Under the pieces are notes generated by a model. The model was not told the DNA's origin, made no database searches, and was given only the letters and a program-made list of their open reading frames with translations. Shown here one piece after another: positions 39,952 through 50,546 of a stretch of 64,000 nucleotides of DNA. Position 1 is the first letter of the stretch. The number at the start of each line of letters is the position of its first letter. Source of the DNA: Parietichytrium sp. I65-24A (lineage: Eukaryota > Sar > Bigyra > Thraustochytrida > Thraustochytriidae); the NCBI GenBank assembly GCA_012862575.1, contig BLSF01000094.1:1-64000 (forward strand). Reading direction: 5' to 3'. Both the position numbers and the translations under genes were made by a program.

Positions 39952-40878
39952 TCACATTTCTGCTTTATCAAAGTGCGCGATGAAGCAAGAGTGGTTCATG
40001 AATACCGGCATCTTCTCGGGCCCTTGAAACTCTGGCATCAGAGACCTCAGAGGGTTCTCCTCCATCACGCATCCTACCGTGACGCCCATCTCCTTCATCT
40101 TGAGCAGATCTCTCCGCAGGTCCTCTGTATTGAAGCAAGTCATGATCGCCGGCTTACGCGCCTTTCGGAGCACATCCATTGTCCGCTCCCAGTTCTTCCC
40201 CTCTCCCGTGTGGCCCACACCGCTGTTGAACAGCGCGAACGCGTCAAACCTCGCGCTCACATCCTCAGCGTCCTGAAAGTGCTCATGAAACATGCCCTGC
40301 CGAACTGCGATGGCCACGTCCTGCTCTCCATCTCCATCTCCATTTCCATTTATATCTCCGCTCGCATCGCCGTCCGCATTGGCTCCAGGGCCGGCATTCA
40401 TCTTGCCGATGCTGACAAAGTCCATCGACCCGTGCCTCGACACCGCTTGCGGGCCCACCATCGTCAGTCGCCAATGGCCAATGCCCGATGCGCATGGGAG
40501 CACGCCCCAGTACTGCCCCGGCAAGCTGGCCTCCGCCCTCGCGCCCAGCACCGCCACCCTCGCGCTACCATTCTTCGCTCCCAAACCCAGCTCCAGCGCC
40601 GCCGCTCCCAGCGTCAGAGGATAGCTCAGCAGCTTGCTCGCGACCACGCCCACGCTCGCCTTCGCATCGGACTTGGAGCTGGACTTGGAGTTGAACTCGG
40701 AGCTGGAATTGGAGCTGGAATTGGAGCTGGAATTGGAGTTGGAGGGCAGGCCGAGCAGGCGGAAAGCGGCCGGCCAAGAGGCGTCCGCCAACCTCTTCCG
40801 CTCCGAAGGGCTGAACGCCCGGCGCCTCAGAGCTGCGTCCACGCTCGCCACCGCGGACGCCAAGCTGGCTCGCGACAT
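39952..40878 (-). CDS. Mss51 C-terminal-domain-like protein without MYND finger
   Basis: 308 aa, one exon. The C-terminal half has the pattern of the Mss51/ZMYND17 C-terminal domain: LTMVGPQAVS, DAFALFNSGVGHTGEGKNWERTM, then PAIMTCFNTEDLRRDLL and a final NPLRSLMPEF. In yeast Mss51 this domain follows a MYND zinc finger and the protein activates COX1 translation. Many protist homologues have the domain alone and are uncharacterised. Two low-complexity insertions interrupt it: a Ser/Asn tract (about 47-70) and an Asp/Gly/Asn tract (about 165-188). Both come from simple-repeat DNA and are probably length-variable. No zinc-binding cysteine cluster is present. Confidence 0.68.
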   Translation of the reverse strand: MSRASLASAVASVDAALRRRAFSPSERKRLADASWPAAFRLLGLPSNSNSSSNSSSNSSSEFNSKSSSKSDAKASVGVVASKLLSYPLTLGAAALELGLGAKNGSARVAVLGARAEASLPGQYWGVLPCASGIGHWRLTMVGPQAVSRHGSMDFVSIGKMNAGPGANADGDASGDINGNGDGDGEQDVAIAVRQGMFHEHFQDAEDVSARFDAFALFNSGVGHTGEGKNWERTMDVLRKARKPAIMTCFNTEDLRRDLLKMKEMGVTVGCVMEENPLRSLMPEFQGPEKMPVFMNHSCFIAHFDKAEM

Positions 40879-41639
40879 AGACTTTACAGGGCCACTTACT
40901 TGCCCGCGTATTCGCCGCTGCCGAGGGTTGGCGTTGGCGTTGGCGTTGGAGGATCAAGATGAAGATCAAGATGAAGATCAAGATGAAGTTGAAGATGAAG
41001 TTGGCGACGACCAAGAGGGAAGAGACGACGGAGTGGAGCGACACGTCGCGGATGGCGCCACGGTGCTGAGTGCTATACCGGCTGCTGCTTGCTGCTTGCT
41101 GCTTGCTGGTGGTGTGGGCGTTGGGTGAGGGGCCGTAGGGGCCGACTCGAAAGACTCGAGAGATGGATAAGTTAGAGAAATTGTGAGGTATGTATGGATG
41201 AGCTATGTGGCGAGCTTTGAAAGCGATGCGATTGACGGATTTGACACGGCGTGTGAGAGTTTGTTGGAAGTTTTTTTAAAGTTCTGAATGTTACTGATTC
41301 GCTGTTAGAACGCAGTGGATGGAGGGCGGCGTCTCATATCTATCTATCTATCTATCTCTATCTGTCCTGGCGCAACGAAATGTGCGCGTGAATTGCGTGA
41401 ATCTGATTTCGAATTGCGCTGAGCGCTCGCGGCGCAGTGGATGCTGCATGCATGCACTCCCTGTTCTCCATGCATTCCCCACAGCTGTGCAGCCTTTTCG
41501 ATTCCGGTGGAGCCTGGGGTGGTTTGAAGGAATTGTAGCCGCCGACTTTTCGCGGGCGGTCTTGCTCCTCAGCGAGGAAGAGCGTGACAGGCGATGCACG
41601 CCACCAATGGAGTGGCTGCTCAGAGATGTGTATTGGCCG
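40879..41639. other. spacer with hexamer/dodecamer and (ATCT)n repeats
   Basis: No gene seen. GTTGGC repeats (40931-40950) and GATCAAGATGAA repeats (40950-41000) lie 50-120 bp upstream of the Mss51-like start. (ATCT)n runs 41337-41358. Confidence 0.55.
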
Positions 41640-42392
41640 TCACGTCGCTGAGGTAAGAGAGATGGAGAAGAGATTGATCCTTGAGCTCTTGTAGTCTGGG
41701 TGCATGCGGTCCTTGCCAATCGCCGCGACGCCAAAGCCAGCAGCGGCAAGTGCCTCAAAAAGAGCACGGTCGGTCTTGAGCGCCCGTGTTTGATGAGCAA
41801 AGTAAATACCCTTCATCTTGGGGTTGCGCCCGCGCAGGTCGCTGAGCGTCGCCACGAAGGGGTCAATTAGGTCCATCGTCCAGATGACATCGGCAGCGAA
41901 GATGAAGTCAATCTTCCCATTGAGCCTGTCGTCCGCCGGCTGCGGCTTGAACCAGTCTAGCTCGAAAGCCTCCATCTTCTTGTCAGTGTACTCCGCATTC
42001 AGTCGAATGTTCTTCTCCATGTTGCCGAGGCAGTACCCCAAATCGGTCACATACACCATCGCGGCACGCAACGCGCTGCACGCAATGCCGACCACGGCCG
42101 TGCCAGACCCCAGCTCCAGCGCCGTGGCATCTTTCAGCTGCGCCGCAAGCTCGTGCTCGATGAACTTGGCCAGCACGAGGGACCCGTCCCAAACCACGAG
42201 CCCGGTTCCCGCATGCGAGTTGGGCACTTCCTCCACGAGAACCTTTTCGCCGCCAACGACGAATTCGCCTCTGCTGCAGTTCACTCCAAACTCTCTCCAG
42301 CCGAGCATCAGCGGCGCCGCAGAGGCCGCCGAGGGCTCTTTGCAGTCTTCCAACCTACTCGAATCGTTCGCAGCATCATCTCCCACGTCCAT
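41640..42392 (-). CDS. METTL21-like (family 16) protein methyltransferase
   Basis: 250 aa from the only internal ATG near the start (42392), a typical size for METTL21-type enzymes. SAM-binding motif I is ELGSGTAVVGIACSAL. It is followed by VYVTDLGYCLGNMEKNIRLN (motif II/acidic loop) and DFIFAADVIWTMDLIDPF, where family 16 enzymes usually have a DxxY motif; here the place is taken by ADVIW. Family members trimethylate lysines in chaperones or elongation factors. The frame stays open for 91 codons upstream with no ATG. That part includes a hydrophobic stretch (ALSAAAVLALALASARGA) resembling a signal or anchor, so a spliced upstream exon supplying the true start is possible. Assignment to a specific substrate is not possible. 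Confidence 0.72.
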   Translation of the reverse strand: MDVGDDAANDSSRLEDCKEPSAASAAPLMLGWREFGVNCSRGEFVVGGEKVLVEEVPNSHAGTGLVVWDGSLVLAKFIEHELAAQLKDATALELGSGTAVVGIACSALRAAMVYVTDLGYCLGNMEKNIRLNAEYTDKKMEAFELDWFKPQPADDRLNGKIDFIFAADVIWTMDLIDPFVATLSDLRGRNPKMKGIYFAHQTRALKTDRALFEALAAAGFGVAAIGKDRMHPDYKSSRINLFSISLTSAT

Positions 42393-44216
42393 CGCACCGT
42401 CCCAGTAGTCCCAGTCCACAGCTCCCCGCGCGGACGCTAATGCCAATGCTAACACTGCCGCTGCGGAGAGCGCTTGCGAGCACGCCAGAGCGCGAATCTT
42501 TCTGACTGTGAATTCTGAACCAACTGCCTTCTTCTTATGCGTTTGTGTATGTGTATGCGCAAGTGCGATGGCGCACGCCGTCCTCGGTATGCGGTGGCTT
42601 GATGGTCCGGTGCTGTGTACTCGCGCTCTTGAAGATGTTAAAGGACGCTGTCCTCGAGTACACAATCTTTGGTGTGTGCTTTGCTGCTGGTCAATGTGTC
42701 ATTGTCGTAGTGGAACGACTGGTGCAAGTAGGACAACAGATGATCTGAGAATTCTGAATTCTGAATTCACAGAACAGATGAAGAGGAAACTGTGAAAGCT
42801 GAGCCTCGAAAGCCTTCATAGACATTGGAATTTGGAAGAGTTTAATTGGCTGTGAAGGCCTTTGCCTGATCTACATTTCCAGTTTTAATTTTGTCTTGAA
42901 AACAAAAGAAAAAGGAACGAAAGAATGTCAAGTTTTGATTATTGATAGATTGATTGATTGAGATTGAAAGGATACATTTGCGGGAAGAAGTAGTGCCTAC
43001 TAACCCCCAGAGTGCATGGCCTCTCCGCAAAAAATTCCACTACTGCCATTGCGGGAGGGGGTAGAGAGCGACTTTGCGGGTCTCATGCAATTGGCTGATC
43101 AGAATATATCTCGAGAGAACGCGAGAAGTGGGCATTTGCACAAATTGCATTCCATAAACTAGTCCAACATTTGAATCACTTGCTCAGTTTACATTCTTTC
43201 GTCGATTATAACACACAACTGTGAAAATGTACACATACCATCTAAATTCCCTCCGCGAAGATGGTCGGACAAGAAACTCACACTTTTTCTTCCGCTGTCC
43301 GTTCATGCCGATGCGCCTTCCCAAGTTCGCTAAGCAACAGTCCAATCCCTCGACTTGTTCGCATTTCTCTTCTCGGCCACAATTCCCTCCCAAGCGGGCT
43401 GGCATTTCCCACTAGCGGGTGTACGGTGGCAGCGAGTCGTGCCACAGAGAAGACGCCGGGGAGAGCCGTTGGGAAGGGGGTAACCGGTGACCGTGACCAC
43501 GGTGGCCGTGATGGTCATCGTAAGCCCTAACGGCAAGCAGCTTTTTCGTGCGAAACTAGCCAGGCTTGGCCGCGTGGAGAAGTGAGCCGGGAGTTGGTGA
43601 ATCGTCCTTATTTATTGACTCAACAATGAGCGCAAAAGGCGTGGAGCTGCGAGTTGAGGATGCATGTTGTTTTGTACATATATAGTTAGTTACATGTGTG
43701 CGTGAGGCTTTCACAGCGAAAGCGATTTGGCTGGCCATTTTTGCATGTCTGGTGAGGAGGTAAGATTGGTGCTGAGAGTCATGCGTAGGCCGTAGCACGA
43801 ATCAGTTGATGCGGAAACTGTCTTTTAGGACAAACAATGTGAAGTTCCTGACAAAAAGCTTGATGATCGATTCTGCGAACCGAAATATCACGCTAGAAGG
43901 TACGTTACCGGTCGAGGTGGCCGGCCTCTCACCATCATCCAGTGACTCGGATTGATGACAGATACAGGAAAGTAGGCGCAGAAAGCCGTGAGCTATGCAA
44001 AAAATGTGTTCCTAGCCAACTTGAACTGGTTCAAGAGTTGTAGCATCTGAAAGACACGTTTCGAGACAAGAGGGTCTTCATTTTTTTTACTGATGAATTA
44101 CGCAAGCAAACGGCAAAACCTGTGTTGAGGCAAAGGGACGAGCAGGGACCTTGGAAAGGCATGCGGACGGCTGAGCACCGTTCCCTGAAGCGACGCAGGG
44201 GCGATACGCAAGCTCG
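42393..44216. other. spacer upstream of METTL21-like and membrane-protein genes
   Basis: No confident gene. The left part (to about 42500) may be coding as a 5' extension of the methyltransferase. It contains an ATTCTGA-type array (42748-42770), an imperfect CTCGAG-centred palindrome (42649-42662) and GATT repeats (42945-42962). A self-complementary GTGACC/GGTCAC-like cluster lies at 43480-43520. Confidence 0.45.
42748..42770. repeat. ATTCTGA (TCAGAAT complement) array
   Basis: AGAATTCTGAATTCTGAATT: the same heptamer as at 6627-6647 but in the opposite orientation. Confidence 0.85.
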
Positions 44217-45705
44217 ATGGGGGTGTTGACGCAAGAATTGTGGGCGTCGCTCCGGTTGACCTTGCAGCTTCTCGCGTTTAGCCTCATCGGAGTGACGAGC
44301 TTTTTCTTGTACTGCGTCGCACAGCTCTACAACCCCGGGATGCAGCACTTCATGGTCGATCTCAACAAGAACGAGACAGTATGCGAGATGGAGTCCATCA
44401 TGTCCGACTGGAGCTACTCGAAAACAGCCATCATGTGGGATGTGGCCTTCTACCATTACTTCATCTTGTGGATTCTGTTCTTGTTTGGAGCGAGCAAGAA
44501 GCAGGTTTCGTTGGTCCTCTTGTTGACCCTTGCATTTTATCTTTTGCGCCTAAAAGTCCGCCTGCACACCAGTTTGTACCCAGTGCTGCCGCTCTTTGGA
44601 CTCTTCGTTGGGTTTGCGCTTGCATTTCCTGGAAAGAGAAGGGCAACCCTGTACATTCTTGTCCTCATTCTTTGCGTGGTCGTCGGAGTGGTTTGTACCT
44701 TGATTTTTCGGCAGATGGATTTCTCCAACGAGTTCACAATGGTGATGTTCGTAACATTTGCGTTCCCATTCTCCCGAGAGGTCATTCACACAAGCGCACG
44801 GTGTAAGTTTGCCCTTTCTCTGTAGTTGGTTGCAATATTGTCGAGCTCAGATTTTAACAATGGCCCTCCATGCAGGGGCTTCCAAAAATTTGTTCTTGTG
44901 GAGCAGCGAGGATCTCACCAACGTAGACGCTCTCCCAGCGCTGTTCTTATGGCTGCAGGTCTTGGCTTCAGTATTTGTGAGGCTTTTTTTCACGCAGCTC
45001 AAGTCGGGCTTTATATTTGCGGGTGCCATTTTGCTTGGCTCGTTACTGGAAATTGTTTTGCGACTCAGTATCCCAAAACGAGATGAGCTTCTTTCGGCTA
45101 TGTTCAAGTGCAGTGCGAAGGCTCGGAGACGGATGAGTATCGCACCTGCTCAACAGCTGGCTCTGGTGAAACTTAAGCTTGATAAGCAGGCGTTCTACAG
45201 CAGAGTCACCATGGGAGAAATCATTGGCGAGTACGTTGCAATCATCGGTATCCCTTTGGTCACTGTATTGTACTCGGATTCGCGGTTCTATATGCCTCTT
45301 GATTACTATTTGAGCCTCACGAATCCATACACAGACCCTGTGGATGTCGGATACTTGGCCAAGTGCTTATTATTTCAATTATTTGCCGAGATTGCTGTGG
45401 ACACCTTGTGCGTGTTTTTCGAAGGCAGGCGTGACCTCAACATACAACTTGCGTTTCGCGAAAATTTTGCAATTTTGCGCTTCGCACTTTTCTCCGCTGG
45501 CTTGTTCACGGGGGCATCACTCTTCAGCATTATCTTTTACCAGGACAGACTGTCTCCATGCGGAGGCAAAGACATTTGCTGCTGTGTCTCTTCCGGCTCC
45601 CTCAGGGTTGGAGGATTTCGGGACGAGTATTGCCGGTATGTCTTTAGCTGGAACGACCATCTCCCTCCTTCTGAGTTTTGTGAAGTGGGCAAATGTGTCA
45701 TCTAA
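44217..45705 (+). CDS. Multi-pass membrane protein of unknown function (family A, second member)
   Basis: Exons 44217-44802 and 44876-45705. The 73 bp intron (GTAAGT donor, TGCAG acceptor) joins in frame as HTSARWASKNLFLW, giving 471 aa against 459 for the related gene at 8001-9380. It has about nine hydrophobic segments, including LLAFSLIGVTSFFLYCVAQL, LYILVLILCVVVGVVCTLIF, FIFAGAILLGSLLEIVLRL and LFSAGLFTGASLFSIIFY. A basic loop (KCSAKARRRMSI) lies midway. The last 50 residues are Cys-rich and have no counterpart in the other copy; another frame there (45600-45739) also looks membrane-like, so the 3' end may involve a missed splice. No known family recognised. Confidence 0.65.
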
Positions 45706-45953
45706 CGAGAGCAACTTAGATGGAGCAGCGCAATGTTAAGTTCATCGAAGGAGCTTCAATGGTTTTTTGAAGGTGATTTTGTTTCACGGTTGGTGAGCCA
45801 CTCAAGATAAGGATTGTGGCAGTTGATGTTTGGAGACCTCGTGGCGCACAAAGCTTGAACACTGTGTTTAAAATATAATAATTCATTCGTGTTAATCGCT
45901 CATATTTCGCTAATTCACAATTCTGGAGACAATCTCAGCGTGAGTTGGCTGGC

Positions 45954-47330
45954 TCAAAGCATGTTTTGCATTTTTTGATCATTCTGGTATGGAGACACAT
46001 TGTATCCTGTCTGAGGGGCGGTGAAAGCGCCCGCTCTCTGCTGCTTCTTCTTGTACAAGGTGACACCAGCAACGAGAGCCACGCATCCTGCTGCGGCGCC
46101 GACTCCGATTCCAAGGTAAGATCCGACGCTTGCAGTGCTGCTGCTCGCAGACTCGTCCAAATCGAAGCCGTCAGTGACTTCGTTGACTCCGTATGGAAGG
46201 CACTGGCTGTACCACTGGTGTGAGTACTTGCAGTAGGTTCCATCCGGGCAGCAAGTGGATCCGCCCCAGTTCTGTCCGCCGCACTGTCCCCAAACTCCGT
46301 TGCTGCAAGATGCTGGAGCGTTAGTTGGTGGAGCGGTTGGGGTGGTGCCTCCGGAGCCAGTGCCTCCAGTGTTGATTCCGGTGTTACCTCCAGGGGTGCC
46401 TCCAGCAGCAGTCACAACCCTGGTGTTTTTGTTTGCCCGGCTGAGCATGTGGAAGTTTCCGGTGTACTGTGGGTGGACAGCAGGAAGACCAACCATGAGA
46501 GCGTACAGAGGCTTGCCTTGGGTGGTGCCATCGTTGTCAGAGCCAAGGCAGACAGAGCGCGAGTCGGCAGTGCCGCCATCGCAGCGGGCGAGGTCAGCGA
46601 CGGCTCCAGAGCAGTCAGGAGAGTTCTGGCCATTGATGCCGCGGCATCCGAGGTGGGTGTTGGTGCCGCTGAACATGCATTGCCCAGTTGCGGACACAGT
46701 GGAGCCAATCTTGGAGTTCATGTGGCTGATGGCATCGTCGACGAAGTCCCACTGGGTCTGGGTTCCGTCGGTTGGCTTACCAGTCACAGCGCTTCCTCCA
46801 GACACACGGAAGTTGTGGCAGTTGGAGTAGCTGGTGTGAGGCATATACTTGACTCCGTTGCTGTCCTGGTTTCCGTAGGTTACGATTTTCATGGTGTATT
46901 CACCATCAGCAAGGTAGCTTGGGATGGTGAGGGAAGACTTGCACATCAGGTTCTGGAAGTCCACACCATCCCCTCCGAGGCCAAACTCGTCAGCGTATGG
47001 TGACATGCATCCGCGGTTGTAGCATGTCATGTAAATGATGTTCTCGGCGCTGTCAAATGCACCCTGGGACGCCGAGGTATCTCCTTGCGCTTGGCTCAGT
47101 GGAAGCACGCTGACCTGAACGAAACCACTCATGTGGTTGTTGCGGCCCCAGCTCAGATCCACGGAGTTGCCGCGAGCATAGGTTGCGGAGATGCCGGTGC
47201 TGGTTCCGCATTCGTTGTTGTTATTGTTCACATGGACGCTGTATTCCCTCGGGGCTGGGCTTGCGAAGATGGTGTGACCTTCCGCAGAGAAGGCCAGGGT
47301 CGCAGCCGCGAGAATGGAAAAGACCTGCAT
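45954..47330 (-). CDS. Secreted LPMO-like copper oxidase with CBM1 and C-terminal membrane anchor
   Basis: 458 aa, one exon. Signal peptide [18 protein letters not shown] is followed by His19, which becomes the N-terminal residue if cleavage occurs there, as in lytic polysaccharide monooxygenases (LPMOs). His66 in [16 protein letters not shown] would complete a histidine brace. The catalytic-like part (19 to about 230) contains paired cysteines (MTCYNRGC) and [16 protein letters not shown], then a Cys-rich stretch to about 300. A Gly/Thr/Pro linker (about 309-341) leads to a CBM1 (342-379: [17 protein letters not shown] with QWYSQC), the fungal-type cellulose-binding module. A helix (404-426) and a basic stop-transfer KKKQQR follow, then a 30-residue tail. 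The sequence pattern is nearer oomycete/protist LPMO-like families than AA9. Copper activity and substrate are unproven. Confidence 0.8.
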   Translation of the reverse strand: MQVFSILAAATLAFSAEGHTIFASPAPREYSVHVNNNNNECGTSTGISATYARGNSVDLSWGRNNHMSGFVQVSVLPLSQAQGDTSASQGAFDSAENIIYMTCYNRGCMSPYADEFGLGGDGVDFQNLMCKSSLTIPSYLADGEYTMKIVTYGNQDSNGVKYMPHTSYSNCHNFRVSGGSAVTGKPTDGTQTQWDFVDDAISHMNSKIGSTVSATGQCMFSGTNTHLGCRGINGQNSPDCSGAVADLARCDGGTADSRSVCLGSDNDGTTQGKPLYALMVGLPAVHPQYTGNFHMLSRANKNTRVVTAAGGTPGGNTGINTGGTGSGGTTPTAPPTNAPASCSNGVWGQCGGQNWGGSTCCPDGTYCKYSHQWYSQCLPYGVNEVTDGFDLDESASSSTASVGSYLGIGVGAAAGCVALVAGVTLYKKKQQRAGAFTAPQTGYNVSPYQNDQKMQNML

Positions 47331-50300
47331 CTTATAGTTGCTTTACAAATAACCAGCTTACAGAGCTTGCTTTGCTGCTTGCTTTGCTGTTGCTTGCTGA
47401 TTTGGTGTTTTGCTTGATTTGGTGTTTGCAATCCCACTTGCTTCAACTTCATTTCGACTCGGCCAACCTGAGCACCCAACTGGCGCAATGAGGAAACTAG
47501 CCCTTCTACGAACTTTGCTGCTTGCTTGCGTTGACAGTGACAATCACAATACCAATAACAATGGCAACGACACTGACATTGAATACCAGGCTCTGGCATG
47601 GAGTCTATGCCTGGTTGGTTAATTTGGCCATCCCAGTTCCAAAATATATACCGGTGATTGTGCCCAGACCCGAGCGACTACAGTTCCGCACCCGTACCTT
47701 CTTGGCGCGAGAGGGGGAGAGGGGCGATTTGAAGCGGGCACTGGGGGCGTTTGCGCACATTGCCCACTGCTCTGCCAGTATCAGTATCGTTATCAGCATC
47801 AGCATCAACATCAGCATCAATATCGATACCGGTAAGTCAGATTGGCATGCAACCTTCGCAAAACGAGCGTGTGTCAAATGTGCCGGAGCAAAGAAGGGAG
47901 CCCTGGGCATTCTAGCTCATTATAATATGTGCGGCAAAAGGGGGAGGGGGAAGCCTGAGGTGATAGGCTAGCGCGCCAAGTGCGTAGTGTTGTTGCCGGC
48001 GATCGAGGGATGCTTTGACACCATTTCAGCACCCTCAGTGTTGGAATGAGGCAGTGACTTCTCTCAAGTTGCTAGCCAGCGAATAAGTCATGGCAGTGGT
48101 TGCTGGTAGGGGTGTTGTAATCGGAGCGAAAAGGTGCGCACGCTGGTTGACAGTCGGGAGTGGAGTGGGCCCACTCACGCATGCGCGCCGCGCTACGACT
48201 CTCTCGTGCTTTGGTAGAGCTCGAGATTGTTGATGAATTGCGATTGATTGTGTGAACGAGCAGAAGATGCGAAATGGATATTTGTTCCTTTCGCGTGGGA
48301 TGCATTGATCCCGTTTGATGGTATCTTCCATTGCATTCTGTCTGATTGGTACTCAGTACAGTACGGTATATGCTCGTGCGCGGCTGATGGTCCATCGCGT
48401 GGCGACTAGCGGGAGATGGCGCTTGCCGGCATGCCAAATGAAAAGCTTTTGCGCATTCGCAGTCATACTTTTGCTCCTTTTCAACCTGACTCTGAAAAAA
48501 GCAGCAACTTTCTTCTCCATATGAAGTGACTGATTGTCTTTTCGCCGTGCATGCTACGCCCGTGAATGTTACCGATACTGAAAACGAGAATCCATTTCTC
48601 GGCATTTCAAATGATTTCGGGGAGGCTACAACCGCTGCTTAAAGATTATAATTCATGAGTCAGAAGAGCGTGTGGATGGGGGTGGATACTTTGGTGCTCG
48701 GTCCCCCGAACGACGCCGAGTAGACCTGGCGCTAGCTCCTCACTCCTTGTACCGGTAATGAAGCATTTCGCTCGACAACAGTCCAAAGCCAGGTTTCTAT
48801 CGACAGCTTTTCAGCTTGAAATCATTATGAATGAACAAACAAGCGAATATACAAACGCACAAACAAACGCAGTTACGAACATTGATCGAAACGAAATTTC
48901 CACGTTCGAAGTTGCCTTTCATCCAAGACATACAAGCTCCCTAGTGACAATTAGAACCCCACTAATTGCATCCACCCATCCTCACGAGGGAATCGCTACG
49001 ACCTCCTTATCCAAATCCATAACTAGACGCAAATGCTATGTGTGTACTGCCCAAAACATTAGGATAGAATTGAACGTGTTCACTAGCGGATGGATAGGGT
49101 GTGAACTACTGTGGGAAAACATGGCACAAGCCGCATTGTGTTTTGTAAATGTATTCTACAGTTAGTTCACAAGCCAACCCAAAAGACCCAAAAGAAATCA
49201 GAATAATTAGTTCAGAACTTGAGAGTTCACAGTCAGTACTCGCAACAGCAAAAGCGACGCTCGGTCAATAACGAAGTGGCAAACAACATCGTGGAGATGT
49301 CAAGTATTTCGAGTATCTGTAGCGCCGGTCCATCGGTGTGCGACTTCGAAGCAAGCAAGGTTTGAAGAGTGGAATTTGGAGCCGTCGGCGCTGGCAAGAG
49401 ATGGAGAGAGCTGGCAAGAGCACTTGCTCTCTGTCATGCTGTCCCTGGCTTGGTCAAGATTGCATTGCCTGCCACGGTACCACTTTGTGCAACGGGGGGA
49501 ATAGTGTCTGGCCACCTTTATTCATAGTATTTATAGGCTGGCGCACGGAGGACTTTGTCCCGTGGCAAAGCCATGGCGTAGAAGGTAAACGCGCTCGAGA
49601 GAGAGGGCGTTGCGTGGATTGCATTGATTTTGCACTGCCTGGTAATGCCTGGGACCTCAGCTTGGGTTCCGCTCCGTTTGAGCCGGTGTTTGTCCTACCA
49701 AGAAAGAGTCTGTTCTGCTGAGCCGGCGCGATTGATCTCTTGTTCTCTCTTCTTCAAGCTTAACAGCGGAACTAGTACTGAGTACGGTCGATTTTCGGTT
49801 ATCATCGAAAGCCGAGGCAAAGAAAGAAAGAAAGAAAGAAAAGGGTGAAGGACACTTCGGCGAGGGATGGCGCACGAGCTTAAAATATCGATTGATTTTA
49901 ACATACTTTTGGACGTGGACTTGTGCCCGGGGGTCCCGGGGGTCCCGGGGGGGAGGGGGGTTATTGTTTAAATCTGCTTTTCTTCTTGTTTTTGTCGTTG
50001 CATATCTGATTTCACTGTTAACAGCGAAAAGGCACGGATCTGACTTCGCTTTTTGAGTGTGCGTTTGTAAGGGGGAAAGCGCACTTGGAGTCCGTGGCTC
50101 TTGGATTCAAGCGCTAGTCACTGACTCCGAAGTGTGCTCATTTCACGTCCCTCGAACGGCATTGCATCCGTACACGATACGCGCAGCGTGGACGGCGATA
50201 GAGTATGGTGAGGAAGCAGAGAAGGGGGAGGGGTGGAACATCAGATTTCAGAATTCAGGTTCAGATTTCGTGTTTGTCGAGGCAATTGTTTTTATCTCGT

Positions 50301-50546
50301 CTGCTCTACTCTGGTTTCTCTTTTTAATTTGCCTTCATTCTAAGATTTCAGTTTTACTAACTTGTTTTAATTAAAAGAAACGAGATCGACGAGGTGATCA
50401 AGTTGCAGATGCAATGAGTGAGCTTCTGTCGAAGGCAAGCGCAACTTTCAAGGACAAAGAAGACCGCCGAAGACAGGCGCACTTTGGCTTGCTCGGAATA
50501 AATAAAGCGACTGCGAGGAGGCCAGGTGCCCTCCCGTTCTAGCCCG
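47331..50546. other. 3.2 kb gene-poor spacer
   Basis: No convincing gene on either strand. Elements: TGACAGTGA 47532-47540, CAGCAT/CAACAT hexamers 47797-47826, (GAAA)n 49818-49842, a G-quadruplex-like tract 49926-49960 and a TCAGAAT-like site 50246-50258. Confidence 0.45.
49926..49960 (+). repeat. G-quadruplex-forming GC-rich direct repeats
   Basis: CCCGGGGGT twice, then CCCGGGGGGGA and GGGGGG: four guanine runs of five or more separated by one to four bases on the + strand. This is a strong quadruplex motif in otherwise AT-leaning DNA. Confidence 0.85.

Noticed and set aside
39946-40962. 338-aa + strand frame over the Mss51-like gene
   Set aside because: Arg/His/Leu-rich shadow; the minus strand carries the recognisable domain. 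The 40634-41128 Glu-Leu repeat frame arises from the Ser/Asn tract DNA read on the other strand.
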